A stretch of DNA of 33,274 nucleotides, taken from the NCBI GenBank assembly GCA_947625915.1, contig CANQPX010000020.1:1-33274 (forward strand), given 5' to 3'. The first letter of the stretch is position 1, and each line of letters starts with the position of its first letter. The notes below the pieces were generated by a model. That model did not search any database. It was not told where the DNA came from and saw only the letters and a list, made by a program, of their open reading frames with translations. Shown here piece by piece: positions 1-6,702 of this stretch. A program made the position numbers and the translations under genes. Source of the DNA: an uncultured Clostridia bacterium. GTDB taxonomy: Bacteria; Bacillota; Clostridia; Oscillospirales; Ruminococcaceae.

Positions 1-234
1 CGTTCTACTATTAGATGAAAATTAAAGAAGAATAGAACTATAAACAGTGTTGAGGGTTGAGAGTTAAGAGTTGAGATACTGACGTAACTTTTAAAAATAC
101 TTTTCTAAACGCTTGAGAATAAAAAAAGAAATTTTATTGTTTAGAACTCTATTTTGCGTCCCTTATAGTCTAAGTTCAGAGCGCAGCTATAAAGATAAGC
201 TAAACTAACGGTTACTGTTAATTTCACAAACTAT

Positions 235-266
235 GTTCACGCAAACTTTGATATTTATTCTATAAT
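235..266 (+). promoter_or_regulatory. Promoter-like core of repeat R1
   Basis: GTTCAC, 20 bases, then TATAAT at 261-266. The same GTTCA(A/C)-N20-TATAAT arrangement occurs in R4 (4771-4802) and inverted in R3 (4517-4548), although the 20-base spacer differs in sequence. Constant spacing with a variable spacer suggests a functional promoter firing into the hairpin region. A canonical -35 hexamer 17 bases upstream is not evident, so activity is inferred. Confidence 0.45.
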
Positions 267-321
267 ATAAACTTTAGTATAGCGAGCGTGGAAGGGGAAA
301 GGTTGAAGGAAAATGGGGAGC

Positions 322-414
322 GCGAGGGGAGAAAACCTAAGGGAAGGGGAAAACCGGCGAGCGTCCATAGGGACGCTCGGGTTTCCCCGTCCCTTATGGT
401 TGTCTGCCCCTCGC
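322..414 (+). other. Long imperfect hairpin in repeat R1
   Basis: Nested inverted repeats are visible. The outer stem is GCGAGGGG (322-329) with CCCCTCGC (407-414). The middle stems are TAAGGGA (338-344) with TCCCTTA (390-396), and GGGGAAA (346-352) with TTTCCCC (382-388). The apical stem is CGAGCGTCC (358-366) with GGACGCTCG (371-379) around ATAG. Equivalent hairpins in R4 and R3 keep pairing with some two-sided substitutions. It could be a structured RNA or a DNA cruciform; there is no U-tract that would make it a normal terminator. Confidence 0.7.
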
Positions 415-615
415 ACAAGAAACAAAAATAATTTTGCTATGCTTTTGTTAAAAGCACCCACGTTCGGGTTCTCCCTTCCCGGAAGGTTCTGTCCCCCGAA
501 AACTCAAAAAGAGAGTTATAAACAAAATAAAAAATCAAGAAAAGCGAACTAAAGAACCCCACCAACCGCCCCCACCTGCTAAAAAATTACAAAATAAAGG
601 AGAATCGGATCCGTT

Positions 616-1398
616 ATGAAAAAATTGAAATTTTCTTTTTCAACAAAATTGACCTTCGACAACTACGTCCATGACCATTCGTTTGCTCTGAGATTTACCC
701 CCGTTGAAAGCCCCGCTCAGCATATTACAGCTTTCAGCACGGAGATCTCACCTTTTACATCAACACATAATACTACAGACGCTTTCGGAAATACCGTTAC
801 AAGCGGCTTTTTGCAAAAAGAACACCGCTTTCTGGATTTTGAAATAAACGGTATCGCGGAAATAGATGTCTCTAAACCCAAAACCGATCTTATGCCTTGC
901 TATCGCTATCAGACACATTTTACAAAGCCTGATGTCGCTTTAAGTGAGTTCCATCGCTTTTCGGCGGAAAAATGTTCATGCTCAGACCCTTGCGGAAGAG
1001 CTATGTTCTATTCAGAAAAAATTTCCGAACAGATGCGCTACGAAAAAGGCGTAACAACGATCAAAACTACCGCTGCGGAAGCTTTTTCTCTGAAAGCGGG
1101 AGTTTGTCAGGACTACGCGCATATACTTCTTTCCATGCTGCGAATGGACGGGATAGCGTGCCGATATTCGGCGGGACTTGCTTGCTGCGACGGCGAAACT
1201 CACGGCTGGACAGAAGTCTGGGACGGCGAAAAATGGGTCGGTATCGATCCCGCAAATGACCGTCTGTCAAACGATGATTACATTATCCTTTCACAAGGTC
1301 GGGATTTCGGCGACTGCGCTATAGACAGGGGAGTAATGTTCGGCGCATATACAAAGCAGTTACAGCTTATTTCTTCAAAAATCGAACAGATAGCATAA
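616..1398 (+). CDS. Transglutaminase-like (papain-fold) protein
   Basis: A 260-residue protein of the bacterial transglutaminase-like superfamily. The N-terminal part (about 1-100) resembles the beta-rich domain that often precedes this fold. The catalytic triad is visible in order: Cys164 in AGVCQDYAHI, His196 in THGWTEVW and Asp211 in GIDPAND. No signal peptide or membrane helix is seen, so it is probably cytoplasmic. Family members act as cysteine proteases or amide-bond hydrolases as often as cross-linkers, so the substrate cannot be named. AAAGGAG at 596-602 lies 13 bases before the ATG, longer than usual. It is followed after 12 bases by two AstE-like genes on the same strand, suggesting one transcript and a shared peptide or amide substrate (inference). 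Repeat R1 ends just upstream, so its promoter may lie in the repeat. Confidence 0.85.
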   Translation: MKKLKFSFSTKLTFDNYVHDHSFALRFTPVESPAQHITAFSTEISPFTSTHNTTDAFGNTVTSGFLQKEHRFLDFEINGIAEIDVSKPKTDLMPCYRYQTHFTKPDVALSEFHRFSAEKCSCSDPCGRAMFYSEKISEQMRYEKGVTTIKTTAAEAFSLKAGVCQDYAHILLSMLRMDGIACRYSAGLACCDGETHGWTEVWDGEKWVGIDPANDRLSNDDYIILSQGRDFGDCAIDRGVMFGAYTKQLQLISSKIEQIA

Positions 1399-1410
1399 GG
1401 AGATATTTTT

Positions 1411-2361
1411 ATGATAAAAACCGTAGCACAAGCTGCCCTTGCGGTAAATGAAAAACTGAATATCCGCAAAAACAGCATCAAAAACGGCAGCGGTAAGACC
1501 CGTCTGAGCATTGTCACGGGTATCCACGGCGATGAACTGGAAGGTCAGTATCTTGCATATCTTATCGGCAGCCATATTCAGGAAAATATAGAATTTCTTG
1601 ACGGAACGGTGGATATTTACCCCGCTCTAAACCCTTTGGGCATTGACTCGATAACACGCGGGATACCGTTGTTCGATCTGGATATGAACAGGGTCTTTCC
1701 CGGGTCGAAAGAGGGAACTATGCCGGAAACTGTTGCCGCTGCGATAATCAATGATCTGCACGGTTCGGATATTTGCATAGACGTTCATTCGAGCAATATT
1801 TTTCTGAAAGAGATACCGCAGATAAGGATAAGCGTTCCTACGGCGGAAACACTTATCCCTTACGCAAAAATGCTGAACGTTGATTTTATATGGGTACACG
1901 AATCCGCCACAGTCCTTGAATCCACACTTGCACATACACTTAATTCAATGGGAACGAAAACTCTTGTTGTGGAAATGGGCGTGGGTATGCGAATAACAAA
2001 AGAGTACTGCTTTCAACTGTTTGACGGGATATTCAATCTTATGAAAAATATCGGTATGTGGAGCGGCGAAACAGTTCCCGTCCGCGAACCGACAGTTTCC
2101 CTAAATCGTTCGGTGGGATTTGTGAATTCCGATGCGGCGGGGATATTTGTTCCCTGTGCGGAATTCGGCGATCATGTTCAAAAAGGGCAGCTCATAGGTC
2201 AGGTACTTGATCCGCTGACGGGAAAACCTGCCGCAGACATAAAAGCTGTCTGCGACGGAATGATATTCACTCTGCGTGAATATCCCGTTGTTTACGGCGG
2301 ATCGCTGCTGGCAAGGATATTGCAGCCCGAAGAGAAAAACAGAACGGAGGCGGAAATATGA
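1411..2361 (+). CDS. AstE/aspartoacylase-like M14 zinc carboxypeptidase-family protein (catalytic-type)
   Basis: A 316-residue member of the succinylglutamate desuccinylase/aspartoacylase branch of the M14 metallopeptidases. The zinc site appears intact: His39 and Glu42 in GIHGDELEG and His126 in CIDVHSSN. DMNR (91-94) matches the substrate-carboxylate Asn-Arg pair, and Glu188 in LVVEMG fits the general base. The C-terminal third (about 230-316) has the beta-barrel pattern with a DAAGIF motif typical of the family. Expected chemistry is hydrolysis of an N-acyl or amide bond on an amino acid or small peptide; the exact substrate is unknown. AAGGAG sits 7 bases before the ATG. The stop overlaps the start of the next, paralogous gene by four bases (ATGA), implying translational coupling and possibly a heteromeric enzyme. 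Confidence 0.85.
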   Translation: MIKTVAQAALAVNEKLNIRKNSIKNGSGKTRLSIVTGIHGDELEGQYLAYLIGSHIQENIEFLDGTVDIYPALNPLGIDSITRGIPLFDLDMNRVFPGSKEGTMPETVAAAIINDLHGSDICIDVHSSNIFLKEIPQIRISVPTAETLIPYAKMLNVDFIWVHESATVLESTLAHTLNSMGTKTLVVEMGVGMRITKEYCFQLFDGIFNLMKNIGMWSGETVPVREPTVSLNRSVGFVNSDAAGIFVPCAEFGDHVQKGQLIGQVLDPLTGKPAADIKAVCDGMIFTLREYPVVYGGSLLARILQPEEKNRTEAEI

Positions 2362-3281
2362 CAAAGGAAATAATTTACACTTTAAGATCACCATACCGTG
2401 AAAATCTTGACGTTACCGCTTTCCGCTTCGGGAAAGGCAAAAAGTCTGCGGCGATCGTGGGTGCGCTCCGCGGAAATGAGGTACAGCAGATGTATGTTTG
2501 CTCACAGCTTATCCGCGAATTAAAAAAACTTGAAGAAAAGGGGCAGATATCTCCAGACAGGGAAATAACCGTTATCCCATGCGTGAATTACTATTCAATG
2601 AATATCGGGAAACGTTTCTGGACCATGGACAACACCGACATAAACAGAATGTTCCCCGGCTACGATATGGGTGAGACCACACAGCGTATTGCGGACGGAG
2701 TATTCTCACATTTACAGGGTTACGAATACGGCATACAGCTTGCAAGCTTTTATCAGCCGGGAAATTTTCTTGCTCATGTAAAAATGATGGAGACTGGTTT
2801 TACCGACAAGGAACTTATGAAGCTGTTTGGTATGGAGTACGGGATCGTCAGAAATCCGCGTCCTTATGACACGACAACTCTTAATTACAACTGGCAGGTA
2901 TGGGAAACAAAAGCATTTTCGGTCTATGCTTCGGCAACGGATTCAATCGATGCAAAAGCGGCTGATACTGCTGTTGAAGCGATACTGCGTTTCCTTTACA
3001 ACACAGGCATCATCACAAAAAAAGTGCGTTTCGGTTATCAGACAGAGATCGTTTCTGAGTCAAATATCGTTCAGATACATTCTGACGCGGGAGGTATATT
3101 CGTCAGCATGACCGAGATCGGAGCTGCAGTAAATGAAAATGATGTTATCGGGAAGATCACCGATCCTCTTGACGGAGAAACGATATCGCTTATACATACC
3201 GATTTTTCGGGGATAGTTTATTTTGAATATAACGCTCCGCTGATAAATGAGAACACAGTCTGCTTTAAGATAATCAAATAA
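2358..3281 (+). CDS. AstE-like M14 paralogue lacking zinc ligands (probable pseudoenzyme)
   Basis: A 307-residue paralogue of the preceding gene. It keeps the fold landmarks, including DINRMFPG (94-101) and the C-terminal DAGGIF/GxxV barrel motifs. The active site has changed: the HGDE motif is GALRGNE (Arg38 in place of the zinc His, Glu41 kept), the second His region reads GIQLAS (Leu128 at the His position), and the general-base Glu aligns with Tyr190. Two of three zinc ligands and the base are therefore missing, so metallo-hydrolase activity is unlikely. Because it overlaps the active copy by ATGA, a role as a regulatory or structural partner is plausible (inference). It ends at a bidirectional terminator shared with convergent queH. 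Confidence 0.8.
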   Translation: MTKEIIYTLRSPYRENLDVTAFRFGKGKKSAAIVGALRGNEVQQMYVCSQLIRELKKLEEKGQISPDREITVIPCVNYYSMNIGKRFWTMDNTDINRMFPGYDMGETTQRIADGVFSHLQGYEYGIQLASFYQPGNFLAHVKMMETGFTDKELMKLFGMEYGIVRNPRPYDTTTLNYNWQVWETKAFSVYASATDSIDAKAADTAVEAILRFLYNTGIITKKVRFGYQTEIVSESNIVQIHSDAGGIFVSMTEIGAAVNENDVIGKITDPLDGETISLIHTDFSGIVYFEYNAPLINENTVCFKIIK

Positions 3282-3286
3282 AACGA

Positions 3287-3319
3287 AAAGATCCGAAATT
3301 CAAAAATTTTCGGATCTTT
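3287..3319. terminator. Bidirectional Rho-independent terminator
   Basis: AAAGATCCGAAA (3287-3298) pairs with TTTCGGATCTTT (3308-3319) around a 9-base loop, with A-rich and T-rich flanks serving both strands. It lies just after the second M14 gene and overlaps the last codons of convergent queH (stop at 3300-3302). Confidence 0.8.
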
Positions 3320-3920
3320 CTTTCTGTGAAAATATGCAGCCGCAGTAATTCTGGCGGTAAAGCCCGTATTTTGCGGAAAGTTCAATACTTCGCTTGTAGC
3401 CGTCTTTCTTTTTGAAATCGGAGGGAAGGTGTTTCACACCGTATTTTGAGGAAAGTTCCTCGCCGATCTCGTTGAGTTTAGCGGCGTTTTTGTAAGGGCT
3501 TACCGAAAGCGTTGTTGTAAAGTAGTCAAATTTAAGTTCCGCTGCAAGTTTTGCAGTTTCTTCAAGCCGCAAACGATAGCAGGCGAAACAGCGTTCACCG
3601 CCCTCGCGGATATTTTCCAGACCTTTCACAGCTTGGTAAAAGCGTTCCGACTGCCAACCGTGCTCGATAAATCCCACGGGATATTTGCAGGAAAGTTCGG
3701 AAATAAGGCGTTTCTGCTCGGAGATCCTGTGCATGAACTCTTCCTCCGGGAAAATGTTAGGGTTAAAGTAGAAAACGGTTATTTTAAAATATTCAGTAAG
3801 ATATTCCAGCACCGCGCTCGAACATGGTGCGCAGCAGCTATGGAGCAGCAGGGCAGGGGGAGTTTCAAGAGTTTTTATGATCTTTTCCTGTTCAAGGCGG
3901 AAATTTCTTTTTTGTTCCAT
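3300..3920 (-). CDS. queH: Epoxyqueuosine reductase QueH
   Basis: A 206-residue QueH-family (former DUF208) protein. QueH is the cobalamin-independent enzyme that reduces epoxyqueuosine to queuosine in tRNA, the last step of queuosine synthesis. The diagnostic cysteines are all present: HSCCAPCSS with Cys29, Cys30 and Cys33, ERCFACYRLRLE with Cys111 and Cys114, and NYCGC with Cys193 and Cys195. These are expected to hold iron-sulfur and metal centres. The length is normal for the family. It starts about 14 bases after the stop of the small Cys-rich FeoB-associated frame on the same strand, with a weak AGGACGGTG ribosome site, so the two probably share a transcript. No other queuosine genes are in the window. 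Confidence 0.9.
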   Translation of the reverse strand: MEQKRNFRLEQEKIIKTLETPPALLLHSCCAPCSSAVLEYLTEYFKITVFYFNPNIFPEEEFMHRISEQKRLISELSCKYPVGFIEHGWQSERFYQAVKGLENIREGGERCFACYRLRLEETAKLAAELKFDYFTTTLSVSPYKNAAKLNEIGEELSSKYGVKHLPSDFKKKDGYKRSIELSAKYGLYRQNYCGCIFSQKERSENF

Positions 3921-3934
3921 GGGGGTTCACCGTC

Positions 3935-4129
3935 CTATTTTTCGTCTTTTTCTTTTTCACATTTTCCCGCATACGGGCAGCCTGAACAGCCGCCGCAAGT
4001 TCCGCAGCCGCCTTTTTTCTTCCTTTTTTTATAATATACCGCCGCCGCGAATATCAGCAAAGCGATTACCCCAAGGGCGATATAGTCGGCAATGCCGAAA
4101 GAAGAAATTATTTCCCGCGTAAAGATCAG
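3935..4129 (-). CDS. FeoB-associated Cys-rich membrane protein; no standard start codon
   Basis: An open frame on the minus strand encodes one hydrophobic helix (DYIALGVIALLIFAAAVYY), a basic KKRKKK stretch and a Cys-rich tail with the pattern CGTCGGCSGCPYAGKC, then an acidic-basic end. This is the layout of the small FeoB-associated Cys-rich proteins that accompany ferrous iron transporters. The in-frame stop upstream is at 4172-4174, and no ATG, GTG or TTG lies between it and the helix. The 5' limit given is an arbitrary CTG at 4129; an ATT at 4108 is another option. An AAAGG-like sequence sits around 4130-4136. The frame stops being gene-like near where repeat R2 begins (about 4197), so the original start may have been lost on element insertion. 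It could be a pseudogene or use a rare start. No feoA or feoB is nearby. Confidence 0.55.
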   Translation of the reverse strand: MIFTREIISSFGIADYIALGVIALLIFAAAVYYKKRKKKGGCGTCGGCSGCPYAGKCEKEKDEK

Positions 4130-4152
4130 GACCTTTCTTAAATAGTGTTGAG

Positions 4153-4172
4153 TGGCAGGCTGAGCCTGCGCC
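4153..4172. repeat. Short perfect palindrome at the gene/repeat junction
   Basis: GCAGGCT-G-AGCCTGC is a 7-base inverted repeat with a 1-base centre. It lies between the start-less FeoB-associated frame and repeat R2, at the point where coding-like sequence ends. Role unknown. Confidence 0.5.
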
Positions 4173-4196
4173 TAAAGTTTTGATGTTCTTTTCACC

Positions 4197-4290
4197 GGTG
4201 GGGTTCTTTAATTAGCTGTTCTTAACTTTTTACTTTTCTTATAACCCTTTTTGCCTAATCGTTCGGGGGGGAATGACACTTCAGGAAAGG
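4197..4290 (-). repeat. Partial repeat element R2 (inverted)
   Basis: On the minus strand this matches only the far end of the element. GGTGGGGTTCTTTAATT corresponds to the AAAGAACCCCACC end of R1 (about 552-565). The run of G followed by AATGACACTTCAGGAAAGG (4264-4290) recurs at 4375-4399 inside R3. The core hairpin and promoter-like part are absent, so it is a truncated copy lying next to R3. Confidence 0.65.
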
Positions 4291-4315
4291 CATAGGGTGG
4301 GTGACGGTCGGTGAG

Positions 4316-4598
4316 GTTTTTTAGTTTGCTTTTCTTAACTTTTATTTTGCATAAATTCCTTAGTTTTAATCTTTCGGGGGGATGACACTTCAGGAAAGGG
4401 AGAACCCGAACGCGCCTTTAGGCGCTCGCCGGGTTCTCCCTTTCCCTGCGTTTCTCCCCCCGCGCCCCTCTTTTCCTAACCCTATCCCTCTCCGCGCTCG
4501 CTATCCTAAAGTTGATATTATAGAAAAGATTTTTTAGAACTCTTGAACGTAGAAAGCGATGGCTACGGGTTCCTTGGTTTAGCTTATCTTAGTACGAG
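4316..4598 (-). repeat. Repeat element R3 (inverted, internally deleted)
   Basis: The reverse complement follows the order of R1 and R4: AGATAAGCTAAAC, then GTTCAA-N20-TATAAT (4548 down to 4517), then AGCGAGCG, G-rich purine tracts and the hairpin. Compared with R1 it lacks the stretch between the two GGGTTCTCC-type motifs, so first and second hairpin are fused into one stem. Its promoter-proximal end abuts R4 at 4598/4599, giving a back-to-back, divergent arrangement. Confidence 0.75.
4392..4447 (-). other. Near-perfect long hairpin in R3
   Basis: AGGAAAGGGAGAACCCG (4392-4408) pairs with CGGGTTCTCCCTTTCCT (4430-4446), with an inner GCGCC/GGCGC stem around a TTTA loop. Compared with the R1 stem, the GGGGAAA/TTTCCCC pairing reads GGGAGAA/TTCTCCC, meaning two adjacent base pairs have changed on both sides. 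Confidence 0.75.
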
Positions 4599-4770
4599 CG
4601 TTCTACTATTAGATGAAAATTAAAGAAGAATAGTATTTCTAAACAATAGATTTTCTTTTTGTGGAGTCCTTTCCCGTTTAGAACTCTATAATTGTTGAAT
4701 ATCAAACTAACAGTAGAACTCTCGTACCAAGAAAAGAATTCTAAGGGGCTCCGTTTATTTCACAAACTAA

Positions 4771-4802
4771 GTTCAAGAACATTATGAAATTTCTTCTATA
4801 AT
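4771..4802 (+). promoter_or_regulatory. Promoter-like core of repeat R4
   Basis: GTTCAA (4771-4776), 20 bases, TATAAT (4797-4802). The spacing equals that in R1 and R3. Transcription from here would enter the 4858-4951 hairpin. Function is inferred from conservation between copies only. Confidence 0.45.
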
Positions 4803-4857
4803 TTCAACTATAGGATAGCGAGCGTGGAAGGGGAAAGGTTGAAGGAAAGTGGGGAGC

Positions 4858-4951
4858 GCGAGGGGAGAAAAACTAAGGGAAGGGGAAAACCGTGCGAGCG
4901 CCCATAGGGGCGGTCGGGTTTCCCCTTCCCTTATGGTTGTCTGCCCCTCGC
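4858..4951 (+). other. Long imperfect hairpin in repeat R4
   Basis: The outer stem is GCGAGGGG/CCCCTCGC (4858-4865, 4944-4951), with TAAGGGA and GGGGAAA arms paired as in R1. The apical stem is CGAGCGCCC/GGGCGGTCG: relative to R1 one T-A pair is now C-G, and one pair is now a G-G mismatch. The A-G mismatch between the middle stems in R1 is an A-T pair here. Confidence 0.7.
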
Positions 4952-5076
4952 ATGATAGGGTAAAAAAAGTTATAAGATAAGCAAAAGATAAGAACAGCGT
5001 TCTTAAATGTCCCGTTCGGGTTCTCCCTTCCCGGAAGGTTCTGCCCCCCGAAAACTCCAAAAGAGGGTTATTATTC

Positions 5077-5103
5077 AAAATAAAAGATAAGAACAGCGTT
5101 CTT
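5077..5103 (-). terminator. Possible terminator after the isomerase gene
   Basis: On the minus strand AAGAAC-GCT-GTTCTT is followed by ATCTTTTATTTT. The stem is short (6 bp) and lies in the repeated 25-base unit, so termination is only possible. Confidence 0.35.
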
Positions 5104-5124
5104 AAAAGCCCCGCCGGTATACTC

Positions 5125-6612
5125 TCAATTAAAGGGGTTTTCCGTTTTGTAAAACATTCCTTTCGGCTGATTGAAGCCTATCTCCGTGACTCCGAGATAA
5201 CGGAATACATTGAATAACGCCTTTCCGCAGTGAGCAAAAGCTACCGCTCCATGATGAGGATATCTTCCTTCAATAAGTACATGACGGTAAAATCTTCCCA
5301 TTTCTTTGATGGCAAAGATCCCTATGCCGCCAAAACTGCAAGTCGCAACGGGAAGTATCTCTCCCTCCGCAACATATGCCCGCAGAATTCCGTCGGACGT
5401 GCTTTGCAGACGGAAAAATGTTATCTCGGAAGGCGCAATATCTCCTTCGAGAGTTCCGCGCGTGATGTCGGGTTCTTTGTCGGGTTCAAGACCGCGGTGC
5501 ATGATGAGCTGATATTTCATAGTTCTGCTTGAAAGCTTGCAGGCAGCGGTGTTTCCGCAGTGGAAGCCCATGAACGTGTCAGTATGAGCGTAGTCGAATT
5601 TGCCCTTTATGTCTTTTTCGTACATATCCGCGGGAACGCTGTTGTTGATGTCAAGAAGCGTTACAACATCGTCCGATACGCACTGCCCGATAAATTCGCT
5701 GAGCGCGCCGTAAATGTCCACTTCACAGGCAACGGGTATGCCCTTTGAAGCAAGTCGGCTGTTCACATAGCATGGAACGAAACCGAACTGCGTCTGGAAC
5801 GCGGGCCAGCACTTGTTTGCAAATACGACATATTCGCGGCTGCCTTTGTGTTCTTCCGCCCAGTCAAGGAGAGTAACTTCGTACTGTGCAAGTTTCGGAA
5901 GTATGCCGGACATTTTGTTGCCGTCGCCGAGTTCTTTTTCCATGTCTGCGATAACCTCGGGGATACGTTTGTCTCCCGCGTGTTTGTTATATGCTTCAAA
6001 AAGGTCAAGTTCGGAATTTTCCTCGATCTCCGCGCCAACATTGTAAAGCTGTGCGATGGGCGCGTTGCAGGCAAGGAAATCCTGCGGACGGGGACCGAAA
6101 GAAATTATTTTCAGATCCGCAAGTCCAAGGAGAGTTCTTGCAACGGGAATGAAATCTTTAATTTTTTCCGCTGTCTCTGCGGCTGTTCCGACGGGATATT
6201 CGGGGATATACGCTTTTACTCCGCGAAGCCCGAGGTTGTAGCTTGCGTTCAACATTCCGCAGTATGCGTCGCCGCGTCCGTCAACAAGTTTATCCGCGCC
6301 TTCTTCCGCAGCGGCTGTTAACATTACAGGCGCGCGGAAATTCTTTGCAAGAAGAGTTTCGGCAGTTTCGGGACCGAAATTTCCAAGATATACAACAAGC
6401 GCGTTAACGCCTGCTTTTTTCAGATCGTCAATTGCTGAAAGCATATGTTTTTCGTTCTCGACCGTGACAGGACATTCATAGATCTCAATTCCTGCGGCTT
6501 TGCAGGCTTTTACAACATCGGAACGTCTCCTTGCGGAAAGTTCCATGGGGAAACAGTCGCGGCTCACCGCGCAGATACCGAGTTTTACCGTTGGCATATT
6601 TTTTGTGGTCAT
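5125..6612 (-). CDS. L-fucose/L-arabinose isomerase-family protein
   Basis: A 495-residue cytoplasmic sugar isomerase-like protein of the FucI/AraA fold, an aldose-ketose isomerase family using Mn2+. The start is set at the ATG at 6612 because AAAAGGAG lies 8 bases upstream; a 14-codon longer frame has no ribosome site. Expected metal and active-site residues are visible: Glu297 in ACEVDIYGAL, Asp321 in LLDINNS, His351 in HCGNTA and His461 in FAHCGK. The substrate cannot be assigned. It is shorter than E. coli FucI (about 590 aa) and close to AraA length, but the motifs HCGNTA and LDINNS are typical of the uncharacterised 'fucose isomerase' group in clostridia. No kinase, aldolase or transporter is adjacent. 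A lipoprotein gene lies 90 bases upstream on the same strand. Confidence 0.75.
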   Translation of the reverse strand: MTTKNMPTVKLGICAVSRDCFPMELSARRRSDVVKACKAAGIEIYECPVTVENEKHMLSAIDDLKKAGVNALVVYLGNFGPETAETLLAKNFRAPVMLTAAAEEGADKLVDGRGDAYCGMLNASYNLGLRGVKAYIPEYPVGTAAETAEKIKDFIPVARTLLGLADLKIISFGPRPQDFLACNAPIAQLYNVGAEIEENSELDLFEAYNKHAGDKRIPEVIADMEKELGDGNKMSGILPKLAQYEVTLLDWAEEHKGSREYVVFANKCWPAFQTQFGFVPCYVNSRLASKGIPVACEVDIYGALSEFIGQCVSDDVVTLLDINNSVPADMYEKDIKGKFDYAHTDTFMGFHCGNTAACKLSSRTMKYQLIMHRGLEPDKEPDITRGTLEGDIAPSEITFFRLQSTSDGILRAYVAEGEILPVATCSFGGIGIFAIKEMGRFYRHVLIEGRYPHHGAVAFAHCGKALFNVFRYLGVTEIGFNQPKGMFYKTENPFN

Positions 6613-6647
6613 AGTGATGCTCCTTTTTTGATTTAATATAACAATTC

Positions 6648-6671
6648 CGCGCAAAGCAAATGCTCTGCGCG
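6648..6671 (-). other. Hairpin between lipoprotein and isomerase genes
   Basis: CGCGCA-A-AGCA-AA-TGCT-C-TGCGCG is a 10-bp stem with one internal mismatch. On the minus strand it is followed by GAATTGTTATATT rather than a clean U-tract, so it may be a weak terminator or processing site rather than a strong stop. Confidence 0.4.
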
Positions 6672-6702
6672 AAATCCGACTTCCTGTAAAATTTATGGTA
6701 CG

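Larger units (their letters stand above)
1..570 (+). repeat. Non-coding repeat element, copy R1 (left end cut by window)
   Basis: About 570 bases without a convincing gene, matching 4599-5118 in the same orientation. The first 35 bases (1-35) are identical to 4599-4633. The segment 277-415 is nearly identical to 4813-4951, and 461-520 to 5012-5071. It contains a degenerate GTTGAG/GTTAAG tandem tract (48-76), a GTTCAC-N20-TATAAT promoter-like core (235-266), a long hairpin (322-414) and a second hairpin built on TTCGGG/CCCGAA with inner CTTCC/GGAAG (about 462-499). The middle (36-230) is less conserved between copies, so the family looks mosaic. No transposase or convincing terminal inverted repeat is visible. 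Confidence 0.85.
4599..5118 (+). repeat. Repeat element R4 (direct copy of R1)
   Basis: It begins with the same 35 bases as the start of the window (4599-4633). It then shares ATTTCACAAACTA near 4758-4770, GTTCAA-N20-TATAAT (4771-4802), the hairpin at 4858-4951 and the second GGGTTCTCCCTTCCCGGAAG hairpin (about 5013-5050). It carries two identical 25-base direct repeats (4983-5007 and 5082-5106) that contain AAGAAC-AGC-GTTCTT. It ends just downstream of the isomerase gene. No protein gene is supported here: the antisense open frame merely reads through the purine-rich repeat. Confidence 0.85.

Noticed and set aside
48-76. Possible CRISPR-like or satellite array (GTTGAG/GTTAAG units)
   Set aside because: Only a few degenerate 6-8-base units without spacers; a simple-sequence tract inside the repeat element.
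255-461. 68-aa minus-strand open frame
   Set aside because: It reads antisense through the purine-rich repeat R1. Its similarity to the frame at 4782-5078 comes from the DNA repeat, and there is no ribosome site.
4782-5078. 98-aa minus-strand open frame sharing FSPLALP and FLQPFPFHARY stretches with the 255-461 frame
   Set aside because: Shared protein sequence is explained by the R4/R1 DNA repeat and its hairpin. Substitutions favour base pairing, not codons.
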